A stretch of 64,000 bases of DNA. Source: CAVSRC01 sp963830205 (GTDB lineage Bacteria > Pseudomonadota > Alphaproteobacteria > Rhizobiales > Kaistiaceae). Positions 36,189-45,316 of the stretch are shown in pieces. Under the pieces are notes generated by a model. The model did no database searches. It was not told the DNA's origin and saw nothing but the letters and a program-made list of their open reading frames with translations. The stretch is from positions 62,001 through 126,000 of the forward strand of contig CAWHLP010000033.1 in NCBI GenBank assembly GCA_963830205.1. The letters run 5' to 3'. The position numbers were made by a program, and so were the translations under genes. The stretch's first letter is position 1. The number at the start of each line of letters is the position of its first letter.

Positions 36189-37003
36189 ATGACCTACCAG
36201 TTCACGTTCTTCCGTCGCGCAGCCTCCGGCGATGCAGCTGCGACCCAGCCGGCCGATCCGTTTGTGGCGCGTTTGTCGAAGACAGGCGACATCACGCCGG
36301 ACCAGGCCCGCATCATCACCGAGATGCAGGCGCCGCCGCGTCGCGTCCCCGCCCGCTCGCAGATCACCCGTTCCGGCGGCTCGACGAGCGTCGGCCCTTC
36401 TGATCCGCGAAGGTTGGGCCTTCGCCTATACGCTTGTTGGCCAATGGCGAACGCCAGGTGGTTGGTTTCATCCTGCCGGGAGAGGTGCTTCATCTCGGCT
36501 GTTCGACCAGTGGCGACACCGAGCTTGGCGTTGAGACGATCACCGATGTGGTCGTCACCGAAATATCGCGGGCCTCGGTGTCCAGTGCCTCGCGGGAATG
36601 GCCGGATGTCTTCAAGCTCTTCTTTCGCATCCAGTCCCAGATTCTTCTCGGCCTCATCGGACAGCTGACCGATGTCGGCCGTCGCGACGCCCGCGCCCGC
36701 GTCGCCCAGCTTCTGCTGAAGCTGGAGCGCCGCCTTGAGCCCGTCGGCCTCACCGAGTTCGACGGCTACGATTGCCCGGTCAGCCAATATCTGATCGCCG
36801 ACGCCCTCGGCCTCACCGCCATCCATGTCAACCGCGTGCTCAAGCGCCTGCGTGAGGAGGGCATCGTCACCGTCCGCAACGATCGCGTCACCATCCACGA
36901 TCGGCCGCGCCTGATGGCGGTCGCCGGCTACGACGAGGTCGATGTCGGCGCCCCTCCCATCGCCGCGCTGGCGAAGGACAGCCGCCAGGCCTGGCGGCCG
37001 TAG
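36189..37003 (+). pseudogene. Crp/Fnr-family transcriptional regulator 2, two single-base frameshifts
   Basis: Paralogue of regulator 1; once repaired it has the same length (270 residues). The N-terminus MTYQFTFFRRAAS is in the first frame to about 36392. ALLIREGWAFAYTL is one base later, and LLANGERQVVGFILPGEV onward is one more base later. Extra bases near 36393 and 36433 explain both shifts within 41 bases. The C-terminal helix-turn-helix (SQYLIADALGLTAIHVNRVL) is almost identical to that of regulator 1, so both should recognise similar DNA. If the shifts are real, regulator 1 is the only working copy; if they are errors, the module is fully duplicated. Confidence 0.85.
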
Positions 37004-37073
37004 CCAGTCCGCTCCGCTCGCTGGTCGCCCGCGCCAATTTGCCCGTGGCACCGACTGCCTGTATCCATTGCGG

Positions 37074-37952
37074 ATGATCCGGCTCGGCGGCAACGGCCTT
37101 CCCATCGGCAGCGACGATCCGCGCGCCTTCGCGCGGGCGCATCGCGCCTTCGGCTATGGCGCTGCCTATTGCCCGCCGGTCGCGATCGATGATGCCGCCC
37201 GCCTGGCCGCGATCGAGGAGGCCTTCGCCGCCGCGGACGTCGTCATCGCCGAGGTCGGTATCTGGCGCAACCTGGTCACCCGCGACGCTGCCGTGCGCAA
37301 GGCCCACCGCGACTACGCGGCGGAGAAGCTCGCCATCGCCGATGCCGTCGGCGCCCGTTGCGCCGTCACCTACATCGGCTCCTATGCGCCGGGCTCCGAC
37401 TACGGCCCGTCGCCGGAGAACCTCACCGACGCCGCCTTCGACGATGCGGTCGAAGCCGTCCGCGCCGTCATCGATGCGGTCAAGCCGAGACGCGCCAGGT
37501 TCGCCCTGGAGATGGAGCAGTACAGCCTGCCCGACAGCGTCGACATCTACGCCCGGCTGATCCGCGCGGTCGACCGGCCGGCCTTCGCCGCCCATGTCGA
37601 TCCGGTCAATCTGGTGCTCACCCCGCGCACCTATTTCGATACGGCCAAGCTCATCCGCGAGATCTTTGCCAGGCTCGGCCCGTGGATCGTGTCCTGTCAC
37701 GCCAAGGACATCGTCCTCCGCCACCAGCTCGCCCTCCATTTCGACGAGATCATCATCGGCGAGGGCATGCTCGATTACCGCGCCTTCCTCACCGAGCTCG
37801 ACCGTCTCGGCGGCGACGTGCCCCTGATGCTGGAGCACCTCGACGACAAGGACTATGCGGTCGCCCGTGACGCCATCTTCCGCGTCGGTGACGCGGTCGG
37901 CGTGGCCTTCGCCGGGCGGGGCTCCTGGGCCGATCCCGGCCGCAGCCTATGA
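37074..37952 (+). CDS. sugar phosphate isomerase/epimerase family TIM-barrel protein
   Basis: The 292-residue protein is of the xylose-isomerase-like (AP endonuclease 2) superfamily. Likely metal ligands are Glu in FALEMEQYSL (~143), Asp/His in AAHVDPVNLV (~180), His in VSCHAKDIVL (~210) and Glu in LMLEHLDDKDY (~255). Such proteins isomerise or epimerise sugars or cut inositol-like rings; the substrate here is unknown. The ATG at 37074 begins the recognisable fold; the frame is open further back inside regulator 2. It is 126 bases from allophanate hydrolase on the same strand, with no evident functional link. Confidence 0.8.
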   Translation: MIRLGGNGLPIGSDDPRAFARAHRAFGYGAAYCPPVAIDDAARLAAIEEAFAAADVVIAEVGIWRNLVTRDAAVRKAHRDYAAEKLAIADAVGARCAVTYIGSYAPGSDYGPSPENLTDAAFDDAVEAVRAVIDAVKPRRARFALEMEQYSLPDSVDIYARLIRAVDRPAFAAHVDPVNLVLTPRTYFDTAKLIREIFARLGPWIVSCHAKDIVLRHQLALHFDEIIIGEGMLDYRAFLTELDRLGGDVPLMLEHLDDKDYAVARDAIFRVGDAVGVAFAGRGSWADPGRSL

Positions 37953-38078
37953 CCGCGGCGGCCCGGCCGCCGTCCGGCGCGTCTTCGGCCCCGCTTATGG
38001 CCCCGGAAACGGCGGCTGGCCGCTCCTTTGCATTCCAGGAATGGTCTTGTATACACGACGCCTGAACGGCGGGGGAAA

Positions 38079-39868
38079 ATGACCGGAATCGATCTCGACA
38101 TCGCCCGACTGCACACTTCTTATGCAGTCGGCCTGACGCCTGCGGAGGTGATCGCGGAGGTCTACGCCCGTATCGCGGCGGCCGACGATCCCGGCATCTT
38201 CATCACGCTTGTCGACGAGGCCAAGGCGCAGGCCGCCGCCGCGGCGCTGCCGCCCTTCGATCCGGCGGCCATGCCGCTCTGGGGCGTGCCTTTCGCGGTC
38301 AAGGACAACATCGACGTCGTCGCCATGGCGACGACCGCCGCCTGTCCCGACTATGCCTATGTCGCCAAGGAGAGCGCCACCGTCGTCGAGCGCCTGCTCG
38401 CTGCCGGCGCGCTCCTCATCGGCAAGACCAATCTCGATCAGTTCGCCACCGGCCTGGTCGGCGTGCGCACGCCCTATCCGGTGCCGCGCAATGCCTGCGA
38501 TCCGGCGCTGGTTCCCGGCGGCTCGTCGTCCGGTTCGGCCGTGGCGGTGGCGCGTGGCATCGTCAGCTTCGCGCTCGGCACCGATACCGCCGGGTCGGGT
38601 CGCGTGCCTGCCGTGCTCAACAACATCGTCGGCCTCAAGCCCTCGCGCGGTGCGCTCTCGGTCAGCGGCGTCGTCCCCGCCTGCAAGACGCTCGACTGCG
38701 TTTCCATCTTCGCCATGACCGCCGACAATGCCTGGCGGGTGATGGCGGTGGCGGCAGCGCCCGATGCGGCCGACCCGTGGTCGCGCATCTTTGCCTTCGG
38801 CGCGCCGGCGGTGCCGCCGGCGGTGCGCTTCGCCGTGCCCGACCAGGCGAGCCTCATCCTCGGCAGCCCCGAGGCCGAGTCCGCCTACGAGGCGGCGCTG
38901 GCGCTTCTCCCCGGCCGCCCGGCCGAGATCGACCTCGGACCGTTCTTCGCGGCTGCCGCGCTGCTCTATGAGGGCGCCTGGGTGGCCGAGCGTTATGCCG
39001 CCATCCGCGATTTCATCGAGGCGAAACCCGAAGCGCTCCATCCGGTCACCCGCATGATCATCGAAGGCGCCACTCGGCTCTCCGCCGCCGACGCCTTCGA
39101 CGGCATCTATCGCCTCGCCGAGCTGGCCGCCGCCACCCGCGACGTGTGGAAGGAGATCGACGTTCTGTTGGTGCCGTCCATCCCCGACGTGTGCACGCTC
39201 GATGACGTCGCCCACGATCCCATCGCCGCCAATTCGCGGCTGGGCACCTACACCAACTTCGTCAATCTGCTCGATCTTGCCGCCATCGCGGTGCCGGGAC
39301 CCTTTCGCCTCGATGGCCGCCCCGCCGGCGTCACGCTGATCGCGCCGGCCGGCCGCGACGCGCTGCTCGCCGCCGTTGCCGCGGACCTCCACGCCAAGGC
39401 CGGCGTGCCGCTCGGCGCGACCGGAAGGCCGCTGCCCCCACCGGCCAGCCGGTCCGCCGAGCCGCCGCCCGGCACCGTGGCGCTGGCCGTCCTCGGCGCC
39501 CACCTCTCCGGCATGCCGCTCAATCACGAACTGACCGAGCGCGGCGCCACCTTCGTCAGGGCGGCCGTGACCGAGCCGACCTATCGCCTCTATGCGCTCC
39601 CCGACGGTCCGCCGCCGCGACCGGGCATAGTCAGGGTGGCGAGCGGCGGCGCAGCGATTGCGCTCGAGGTCTGGGCGATGACGCCCGCCGCCTTCGGCGA
39701 TTTCATCGCCGGCGTGCCGGCGCCGCTCGGCATCGGCACGGTCCGCCTCGCCGACGGCACCGGCGTCAAATGCTTCCTGTGCGAGGCCGCCGGCACCGAG
39801 GGCGCCGAGGACATCACCCGCTTCGGCGGCTGGCGCGAGCTACATCGCCGCCCTCGAGGACGGCCTGA
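38079..39868 (+). CDS. atzF: allophanate hydrolase, 3' end frameshifted
   Basis: Amidase-signature enzyme splitting allophanate into ammonia and CO2, the last step of biuret, cyanurate or urea-carboxylase routes. Lys in PFAVKDNIDV (~74) and Ser-Ser in PGGSSSGSAVAVARG (~150) with DTAGSGRVPA (~172) are the Ser-cisSer-Lys triad. The C-terminal AH_C domain (ALEVWAMTPAAFGDF) is present. Against the second copy of this region at 42146, two extra G bases occur near 39839 and 39863. Without them the gene ends at the TGA 39866-39868 with a normal tail; as read, the ORF goes on to 39947 into the opposing gene. The ATG follows GGGGGA. Confidence 0.92.
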
Positions 39869-39872
39869 CCAG
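39654..39872 (+). repeat. direct repeat copy A (3' end of atzF)
   Basis: About 218 bases encoding the AtzF C-terminal domain recur at 42146-42363 with roughly 90% or better identity by eye. The two copies bracket the choloylglycine hydrolase-DUF3089 gene. Confidence 0.85.
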
Positions 39873-39873
39873 A

Positions 39874-41826
39874 CTAGTTTTGCGTATCTCCGGGAGCTTT
39901 CGCCTGTTTCAGGAATGCCGACACGCGCTCGGCGACGTTGTCTTTGAGGTTGTTGTAGAAGATCGCGTAGTCGTACGAATGGTAAAAACCATGGAACGGC
40001 GTGCGCACGATGTCTGATTCCAGGGGTTTCGACACCACGAGGGCCCCGTTGATCGTCTGGGCATCAGTGAACTCCGGGATTTCGACCGTACCAGAGTCCG
40101 TGAAGAACACTGCGCCCTTGTTCTCCTCCTTCGGAACGAAGTCGGTCGCCGTCGTCATCGTCAGCGGATTGACCCCAATCGCTCCCGCCCGAACGATCGA
40201 ATAGCCGGGGTCTGCAAGCTGGGTGTTGTAGGAGATGATGACCCCGGTCGCGTCGGGCGCGTCGCTGAGCTTCAGGAACGGATAGGCTTTCAGATCGTCA
40301 GCCGTCACCGACCAGCCGATGAGGTAAGCCGCGACCAGCCGGCTGCGCAGGGCCGGATCGGAGAGGCGCCGCTCGATCAACTCCAGCAACAGGTTGGAGC
40401 CCTGACTGTGGCCCGCGAGGATGAACGGCCGCCCATTGTTGTAGTGCTCCAGATAGTAGTCGAAGGCTCGCTCGACGTCGCCATAGGCGACTTCAAGCGC
40501 AGCGTTCTGGTCCTTCTCGGGCGCCGACAGAGCCTTGATTTGAGCGTCCCGGTACTGGGGCGCGAAGATATTGGCCGACGCGGCGAAGACACTCGCCTGC
40601 CCCTGGATGCTGGCGGCGCCTTTCGGGTTTTGCCGGCCGAAGGCAACGCTTTCGTGCCAGGTGTTGGGGAAGAAGTAGGTTGTCGGAAGCACGAAGAAGA
40701 CGTCGACCGGCTTCAGGTTCGCACTATCGGGAAGCGATCTCCAAGTCTCCGCGTTGCTGTAGTCCGGCGCGGGCGGTACGCCGGCCGGGTTAAACGCGTC
40801 GGACGTGTCGAACATCGCGCCGATGTCGCCAACGAAATCGGAGCGCAGCAGATCGATATCGCTCTCGATCTTGGCCGTCGTGGCCAATGCGGCAAGGTCG
40901 ATGGAGGCGATAGTCTGGTTGACAAAGGTGCGGAAATAGATGCGCCGCGCGGCAATGTCGGTCACGATTGTCCATTGCGTGTAGCCATCAGCGAACCCGG
41001 GCGAAACCCCTGCGGTCTGCATGACCGCGAAGCCCGCATTGACGGCGTCGTCGTTGGATTCGAGCTTCGGCAGGACCTTGTCGTAATAGGCAGCGCGGAC
41101 GAAGCGATCGAGCGATTCCTGGTCACCGGGAATCGGCTGCTCACCGCCGAACTGTTGGTACGAGTTCAGCGCCGCAACCGACGTCGCATACGCAGAATTG
41201 GTCAGCACTGGCACGGTCGGATTGCGCGTCGTTCGGACCTGGCCGTCGAGGAATTCAACGATCGCCGAATTGCCCTCGGCATCGTGCAGGAAGAAATGCA
41301 GTCTGATTTCAAGGTTCTGCGTCGGCAGGGCGATGACGCGATAGCGGCTGGATTGGACATCGGCCAACGCCTCGTCGACCGTCGAGAAGCTGTCCAGCAG
41401 GTACTGCATGAACATCCCGACATCGACCGCCGTAGAGGATCCGCCACTCGGGAAAACGGTGTCCTGCAGGAAATAGGTTCCGACCTTGAGGCCCGCAGTA
41501 TTGAGACCATCGACCCCGGCAACGTAGTAGCTGCTGTTGTCAGCGCCAGGCACGGGGAAATAGGTGTCAAAACCGACCGAGGCGTATCGGCTGGTCCATT
41601 TGAGGGGCGTGTTCCCCGATCCCGCATATTGCGACTGGTGAGCGACACCGGCGGGCGAGAAGCGCACGATGCCGTTGCCGCTCGTAAAATCGAAGGTCCG
41701 CGCCGATACGTTTATGGTCCGGCTCGCCCCCAGATAGACTTCCGTGCAGGCACCGGCGCCCCCGGCAAGCGCCGCGGCAAACGCCAGAAAAAGGACAGAT
41801 TGAACGGCTCGGAACACAGGCCTCAC
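39874..41826 (-). CDS. choloylglycine hydrolase (Ntn) fused to DUF3089 alpha/beta hydrolase, exported
   Basis: This ~650-residue fusion has a signal peptide (FRAVQSVLFLAFAAALAGGA) ending at Cys27, the expected N-terminal nucleophile of a choloylglycine hydrolase/penicillin V acylase domain (~27-335; CTEVYLG, SARTFDF, TNSAYATSV). A DUF3089 hydrolase domain follows (~365-645; PVDVFFVLPTTYFF, then the nucleophile elbow FILAGHSQGSNLLLEL near 470). Removal of the signal at that Cys would both export and activate the first domain; a lipobox reading is less likely. GTG 41826 follows GGTGGAGG; TTG 41841 is an upstream alternative. Base composition is less GC-rich than its neighbours. Both domains suggest amide or ester hydrolysis, substrate unknown. 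Confidence 0.82.
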   Translation of the reverse strand: MRPVFRAVQSVLFLAFAAALAGGAGACTEVYLGASRTINVSARTFDFTSGNGIVRFSPAGVAHQSQYAGSGNTPLKWTSRYASVGFDTYFPVPGADNSSYYVAGVDGLNTAGLKVGTYFLQDTVFPSGGSSTAVDVGMFMQYLLDSFSTVDEALADVQSSRYRVIALPTQNLEIRLHFFLHDAEGNSAIVEFLDGQVRTTRNPTVPVLTNSAYATSVAALNSYQQFGGEQPIPGDQESLDRFVRAAYYDKVLPKLESNDDAVNAGFAVMQTAGVSPGFADGYTQWTIVTDIAARRIYFRTFVNQTIASIDLAALATTAKIESDIDLLRSDFVGDIGAMFDTSDAFNPAGVPPAPDYSNAETWRSLPDSANLKPVDVFFVLPTTYFFPNTWHESVAFGRQNPKGAASIQGQASVFAASANIFAPQYRDAQIKALSAPEKDQNAALEVAYGDVERAFDYYLEHYNNGRPFILAGHSQGSNLLLELIERRLSDPALRSRLVAAYLIGWSVTADDLKAYPFLKLSDAPDATGVIISYNTQLADPGYSIVRAGAIGVNPLTMTTATDFVPKEENKGAVFFTDSGTVEIPEFTDAQTINGALVVSKPLESDIVRTPFHGFYHSYDYAIFYNNLKDNVAERVSAFLKQAKAPGDTQN

Positions 41827-41841
41827 GGGAACCTCCACCAA

Positions 41842-42091
41842 TGCGGTTTACGCGGCGGTTTCCAGCGGCGACAGTCGCAATTCAGAATCCAGACCGGGAC
41901 GCATTACTGACGTAAGCGTTTAACCTCCCGACGAGCGTGATGACATCCCGCAAAATGCCGCATGTTGCTTGCGTGGAGGCTCACAGACAGCGGAGAAACT
42001 AGAACTATACGAAAGGTTATCGCTCAAGGCGTCCGTTAATATTTTGTTTATATGTCAAATCTCGAAAGAAAAACTGAAGCGAGGCGGCACC
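41842..42091. other. AT-rich intergenic stretch at the right end of the insert
   Basis: 250 bases with unusually AT-rich tracts for this genome (GTTAATATTTTGTTTATATG at about 42035). It must hold the promoter of the leftward fusion gene. No gene, tRNA or transposase remnant is seen. The composition supports a foreign origin of the segment. Confidence 0.5.
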
Positions 42092-42358
42092 GTGGCTGTG
42101 TCTCTTGCTAGACCGACCAGCCCCGCACCGGCGGCCCGGCCCGCCGCGATTGCGCTCGAGGTCTGGGCGATGACACCCGCAGCCTTCGGCGATTTCATCG
42201 CCGGCGTGCCGGCGCCGCTCGGCATCGGCACGGTCCGCCTCGCCGACGGTACCAGCGTCAAATGTTTCCTGTGCGAGGCCGCCGGCACCGAGGGTGCCGA
42301 GGACATCACCGGCTTGGGCGGTTGGCGCGACTACATCGCCACGCTCGAGGACGCCTGA
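42092..42358 (+). CDS. stand-alone AtzF C-terminal (AH_C) domain, partial duplicate
   Basis: 88 residues from a GTG start at 42092. After ~18 unrelated residues the sequence follows the AtzF C-terminal domain (ALEVWAMTPAAFGDFIAGVP, KCFLCEAAGTEGAEDIT, DYIATLEDA), ending with a natural stop. This domain has a gamma-glutamylcyclotransferase-like fold; free copies exist beside amidases in some proteobacteria. Here the N-terminal ~50 residues of such a domain are missing, so it may be a non-functional duplicate. No convincing ribosome site is visible. It reads toward the converging AtzH gene. Confidence 0.6.
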   Translation: MAVSLARPTSPAPAARPAAIALEVWAMTPAAFGDFIAGVPAPLGIGTVRLADGTSVKCFLCEAAGTEGAEDITGLGGWRDYIATLEDA

Positions 42359-42363
42359 CCAGC
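42146..42363 (+). repeat. direct repeat copy B (atzF 3' end duplicate)
   Basis: Second copy of the ~218-base atzF 3' segment, in the same orientation as copy A and ending with the same GACCAG after the stop. Compared with copy A it lacks two single G insertions, so it shows the unshifted ending of atzF. Confidence 0.85.
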
Positions 42364-42364
42364 G

Positions 42365-42757
42365 CTACCAACCCGGATCGTCGATGATCGACACATGCGC
42401 GGCGGCTACCCGCCAGCCGTCGGTGGTGCGCACCCATGTCTGCATCTGGCGGCCGACCTTGCCGGGCGCGCTGTCGCGCCGGAAGAGCGTCGAGGCGACG
42501 GCGAAGTCGCGCCCATAGGTGGTGACCACGGTCTTTTCCAGCCGCCGCTCGAGGCCCGCCGGCGAGCGCGCCGCGCGGAAGGCGGCGATGGCGTCGTAGC
42601 CGTAGAGGTTTTCTCCGACACCATAGCGGAGCGTCGTCGGCGCCTTGAGGAACAGCCGGTCGAGCGCCGCGACGTCGTTTGTAACCAGCGCCCGCTCGTA
42701 TTCGGCGAACACCGCCTCCACCTCCGCCTTCACCTCAGCCTTGTCGATCTCCACCAC
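42365..42757 (-). CDS. AtzH/HpxZ-family (DUF3225, NTF2-like) protein
   Basis: This 130-residue NTF2-like protein with KAEVEAVFAEYERALVTND, LKAPTTLRYGVGENLYG and WRVAAAHVSIIDDPGW is the DUF3225 family. It includes HpxZ of oxalurate use and AtzH, reported as a decarboxylating 1,3-dicarboxyurea amidohydrolase in cyanurate catabolism. It stands with AtzE and AtzG homologues on the same strand and close to atzF, which fits a role in draining dead-end carboxylated ureas. The specific substrate here is inferred from context. Confidence 0.85.
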   Translation of the reverse strand: MVEIDKAEVKAEVEAVFAEYERALVTNDVAALDRLFLKAPTTLRYGVGENLYGYDAIAAFRAARSPAGLERRLEKTVVTTYGRDFAVASTLFRRDSAPGKVGRQMQTWVRTTDGWRVAAAHVSIIDDPGW

Positions 42758-42775
42758 TCAACCCTTCCTGCAATG

Positions 42776-43110
42776 CGGTGCCACACCCACCCATCTCCCT
42801 CCTTGTAGCAAGACGAGGTGTCGCGCCGTGCCACATGCTATTTCCCTCCCCTAGAAGGGGAGGGTCGGCGCGCAGCGCCGGGGAGGGGTCGGTCCGCTGG
42901 CGTCTAGGGAATGACCCCCTCCGACTTCGCTCCGCGAAGCCACCTCCCCCTTTCAGGGGGAGGGGAAGACTGGCCATCGATGCCCGGTCGGAGCCGGGCA
43001 CGAACGGAGTGTGATGCAATCCGGTGCCACACCCACCCATTTCCCCCTTGCGGGGGAGAAAGCGAAGCCCGATTTCGCCCTGGCGAAATCGTTGGCTGAG
43101 CAAGAGGGGG
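42776..43110. repeat. composite palindromic repeat block
   Basis: A 335-base gene-free block of GGGGAGG/CCTCCCC palindromes. CTCCCCTAGAAGGGGAGG is at 42846 and CCTCCCCCTTTCAGGGGGAGG is near 42943. It also has a direct repeat of GGTGCCACACCCACCCAT (about 42778 and 43023). Such REP-like units recur at six other places in the window. No coding potential is visible beyond low-complexity frames. Confidence 0.8.
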
Positions 43111-43130
43111 GTATCGCCACCGCGCCAGAC

Positions 43131-43898
43131 CTACTTCTCCAGCCGCGCCCGCAATTCTTTCAGGAACGGGATCGACTCGTACTGGTCGGGCTGCACCCGC
43201 TCCCAGTCGACTCCGGAGGGCTGCGCGTAGGGCGTGCGCGTGTCGATCAGCTCCGTCTCGGTGGCGATATAGTTCAGCGCCGAATCGTGCCCCATCATCG
43301 GCAGCCGGGCATCGTCCACCACCTGGCTCGAATGCACGGTCGTCGCGATCACCGTGTGTCGCTTGAGCTTGCCCAGCTCGCGGAAGATGCCGAGCTCCAG
43401 GTCGGCGAAGCCGCCGCCCTTGCCGGTGCGCCCGCCGGCGCGAGTCACCGCGACGCAGCCGACGACGACGAAGTCGAGCATCTCCATCTCTTCGAATGCG
43501 ACCGGGTCGCCATGCACCAGGAAGCCGCCGCTCGGCGCCGCCGTCTCGAACTCGATGCCCTTGGCGCGCAGCTTGTCGGGATCGAGCCGCACGAAGGGAA
43601 AGCCCTCGGTCAACTCCGGCACCGGCGCATAGACCACCTTGCCCTCGTGCAGCGCCCTGAGGCGCACCGGGATCTGCGGCGGGTCGGGATTGCATTTGAC
43701 CACCCGCGCCGCCTTCCATTCCGCCGTCTGCGCCAGGTTCCACGCGGCGAGGTCGGCGCCGGCGAAATTGGGAATGCGGCTCCACACCGGCCCGACATTG
43801 ACCGCGGTCTCTTCCAGCCGCCCCCAGATCGCGCTGCGCAGCCTGTCCTTCTCGCTGTTGCGCCCGGCCCAGCGCGCCCTGTCGTCGCTCTCGCTCAT
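43131..43898 (-). CDS. 5-formyltetrahydrofolate cyclo-ligase family protein
   Basis: The 255-residue protein carries the cyclo-ligase family nucleotide motif GGRTGKGGGFADLELGIF near residue 157. VHGDPVAFEEMEMLDFVVVGCVAV precedes it and TVIATTVHSSQV follows. True 5-FTHF cyclo-ligases are ~190-200 residues; this longer form, with SRIPNFAGADLAA near the N-terminus, belongs to a subgroup often found beside amidase genes. It follows atzE by four bases, so they form one operon. Its role in ureide breakdown is unknown; a formyl or one-carbon step is a possible inference. Confidence 0.8.
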   Translation of the reverse strand: MSESDDRARWAGRNSEKDRLRSAIWGRLEETAVNVGPVWSRIPNFAGADLAAWNLAQTAEWKAARVVKCNPDPPQIPVRLRALHEGKVVYAPVPELTEGFPFVRLDPDKLRAKGIEFETAAPSGGFLVHGDPVAFEEMEMLDFVVVGCVAVTRAGGRTGKGGGFADLELGIFRELGKLKRHTVIATTVHSSQVVDDARLPMMGHDSALNYIATETELIDTRTPYAQPSGVDWERVQPDQYESIPFLKELRARLEK

Positions 43899-43902
43899 GC
43901 GT

Positions 43903-45307
43903 CTAGCTCAGCCCCTTGGCGACCGGCGCCTGCGCGGTGCCGGCAAGTTCCAGGTAGCGTGCGACGCGGAGCGCCAGGTCTTCCCGCCAGGCCGGCGCGA
44001 TCACCTGCACGCCGATCGGGAGGCTGGCACCGGGCAGCCACACCGGCACCGCCACCACCGGCAGGCCGATGAAGCTGATCGGCTGCGTGAAGATGCCGAT
44101 GTTCGGCCGCGCCGGCATGGTGACGCCATCGAGCGTCACCGTCTTGGTGCCGGACTTCAGCGCAGGGAAGGGCGTCGCCGGCGCCAGGATGACGTCGACT
44201 TGCGTGAAGACCTCGCGCATGGCCGCGCGGAACCAGGCGCGGAAGCGCTGCGCCTGGATCACCCATGTCGCCGGTACGAAGGCGCCGGAGATCAGCCGGT
44301 CGCGCACGTCCGGGTCGTAGTCGGCGGCGCGCGTGCGGATGCGGCCGAGATGCAGCGCCGAGGATTCGGCGGTTGTGATGAGATAGGCGGCGCCGCGTGC
44401 CCGCGCCGCTTCGGGAATCTCGACCGTGCGTGTCGCGCCGAGCGCCTTGGCGACCGCGTCCACGGCGGCGAAGGCCTCGGGCTCGCCGCGTTCGCGGAAG
44501 TAGCCGCCGGCGATCGCAATGCGCAGATCCCCGATGCCCTTGTCGATCTCCGCTGTGGTGTCCACGAACGGCCGCCTGACCTGCGCAGGGTCTTCCGGGT
44601 CGTCCGCCTGCAAGCGCATCGAAGAGGAGCGCCAGGTCCTTGGCCGAGCGCGCGATGGGTCCGAGATGATCGAGGCTGGCGCAAAAGGGAAAGCTGCCCG
44701 CCCGCGACAGCCGGCCGAAGGTCGGCTTCAGGCCAAAGAGCCCGCAGAAGGAGGAGGGCACTCGGATCGAGCCGTTGGTGTCGGAGCCGAGCGAGGCGGC
44801 GACCATGCCCGCTGCCACCGCCGTCCCCGAACCGCCCGACGAGCCGCCCGACATGCGGGTCAGGTCGTGCGGGTTGAGCGATGCGCCGTCATGGGCGTTC
44901 TCGCCGGTGAAGTCATAGGCATATTCGCCCATGTTGAGCCCGCCGAGGAGCACCGCGCCTGCCGCCTTCATGCGGCCGATGAGAAAGGCGTCGGCCTCTG
45001 CCGGCGGGTTGTCGCGGTTGATCTTGGAGCCGGCCCGCGTCGTCACGCCTGCGATGTCGAAGAGGTTCTTGACCCCGTAGGGCACGCCGGCCAGCGGCAG
45101 GCTCTCGCCCGCCGCCACGGCAGCGTCCACCGCGTCGGCCTCGGTGCGCGCCCGCGCGAAGGTCGGATCGGTGAAGGCGCCGAGCTTGCCGTTGGTCGCC
45201 TCGATATGGGCGATCGCCGCTTCGGTGATCGCGCGCGCGGACACACTGCGTGTGTTCACCGCCGCCGCGATCTCATGCGCGGGCTTGAGATGGATGTCCG
45301 AACTCAT
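43903..45307 (-). pseudogene. atzE: AtzE/HpxY-type amidohydrolase, frameshifted by one base
   Basis: Amidase-signature protein acting on carboxylated ureas (1-carboxybiuret for AtzE, oxalurate route for HpxY). Lys in VPYGVKNLFDIAG (~78), MSGGSSGGSGTAVAAG (~152) and LGSDTNGSIRVPSSFCGLFG hold the triad. The frame is right to SAKDLALLFDAL, then ADDPEDPAQVRRP to AQAPVAKGLS continues one base later. An extra base (AA at 44612-44613 on the + strand) explains it. The repaired protein has 467 residues, the normal size. ATG 45307 begins MSSDIHLKPA. The small AtzG-like subunit lies upstream beyond a palindromic repeat block. Confidence 0.9.
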
Positions 45308-45316
45308 GGTGCGGTC

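Noticed and set aside
41800..41826. Lipoprotein signal in the choloylglycine hydrolase fusion
   Set aside because: The residues before Cys27 (AGA) lack the usual Leu at -3, and the Cys is better explained as the Ntn nucleophile. Not fully excluded.
39873..42145. Transposon or IS element around the fusion gene
   Set aside because: No transposase, terminal inverted repeats or short target duplication was found; only long direct repeats of atzF are present.
42776..43110. CRISPR-like array
   Set aside because: The repeats are palindromic, irregularly spaced and of varied sequence. There are no regular spacers and no cas genes.
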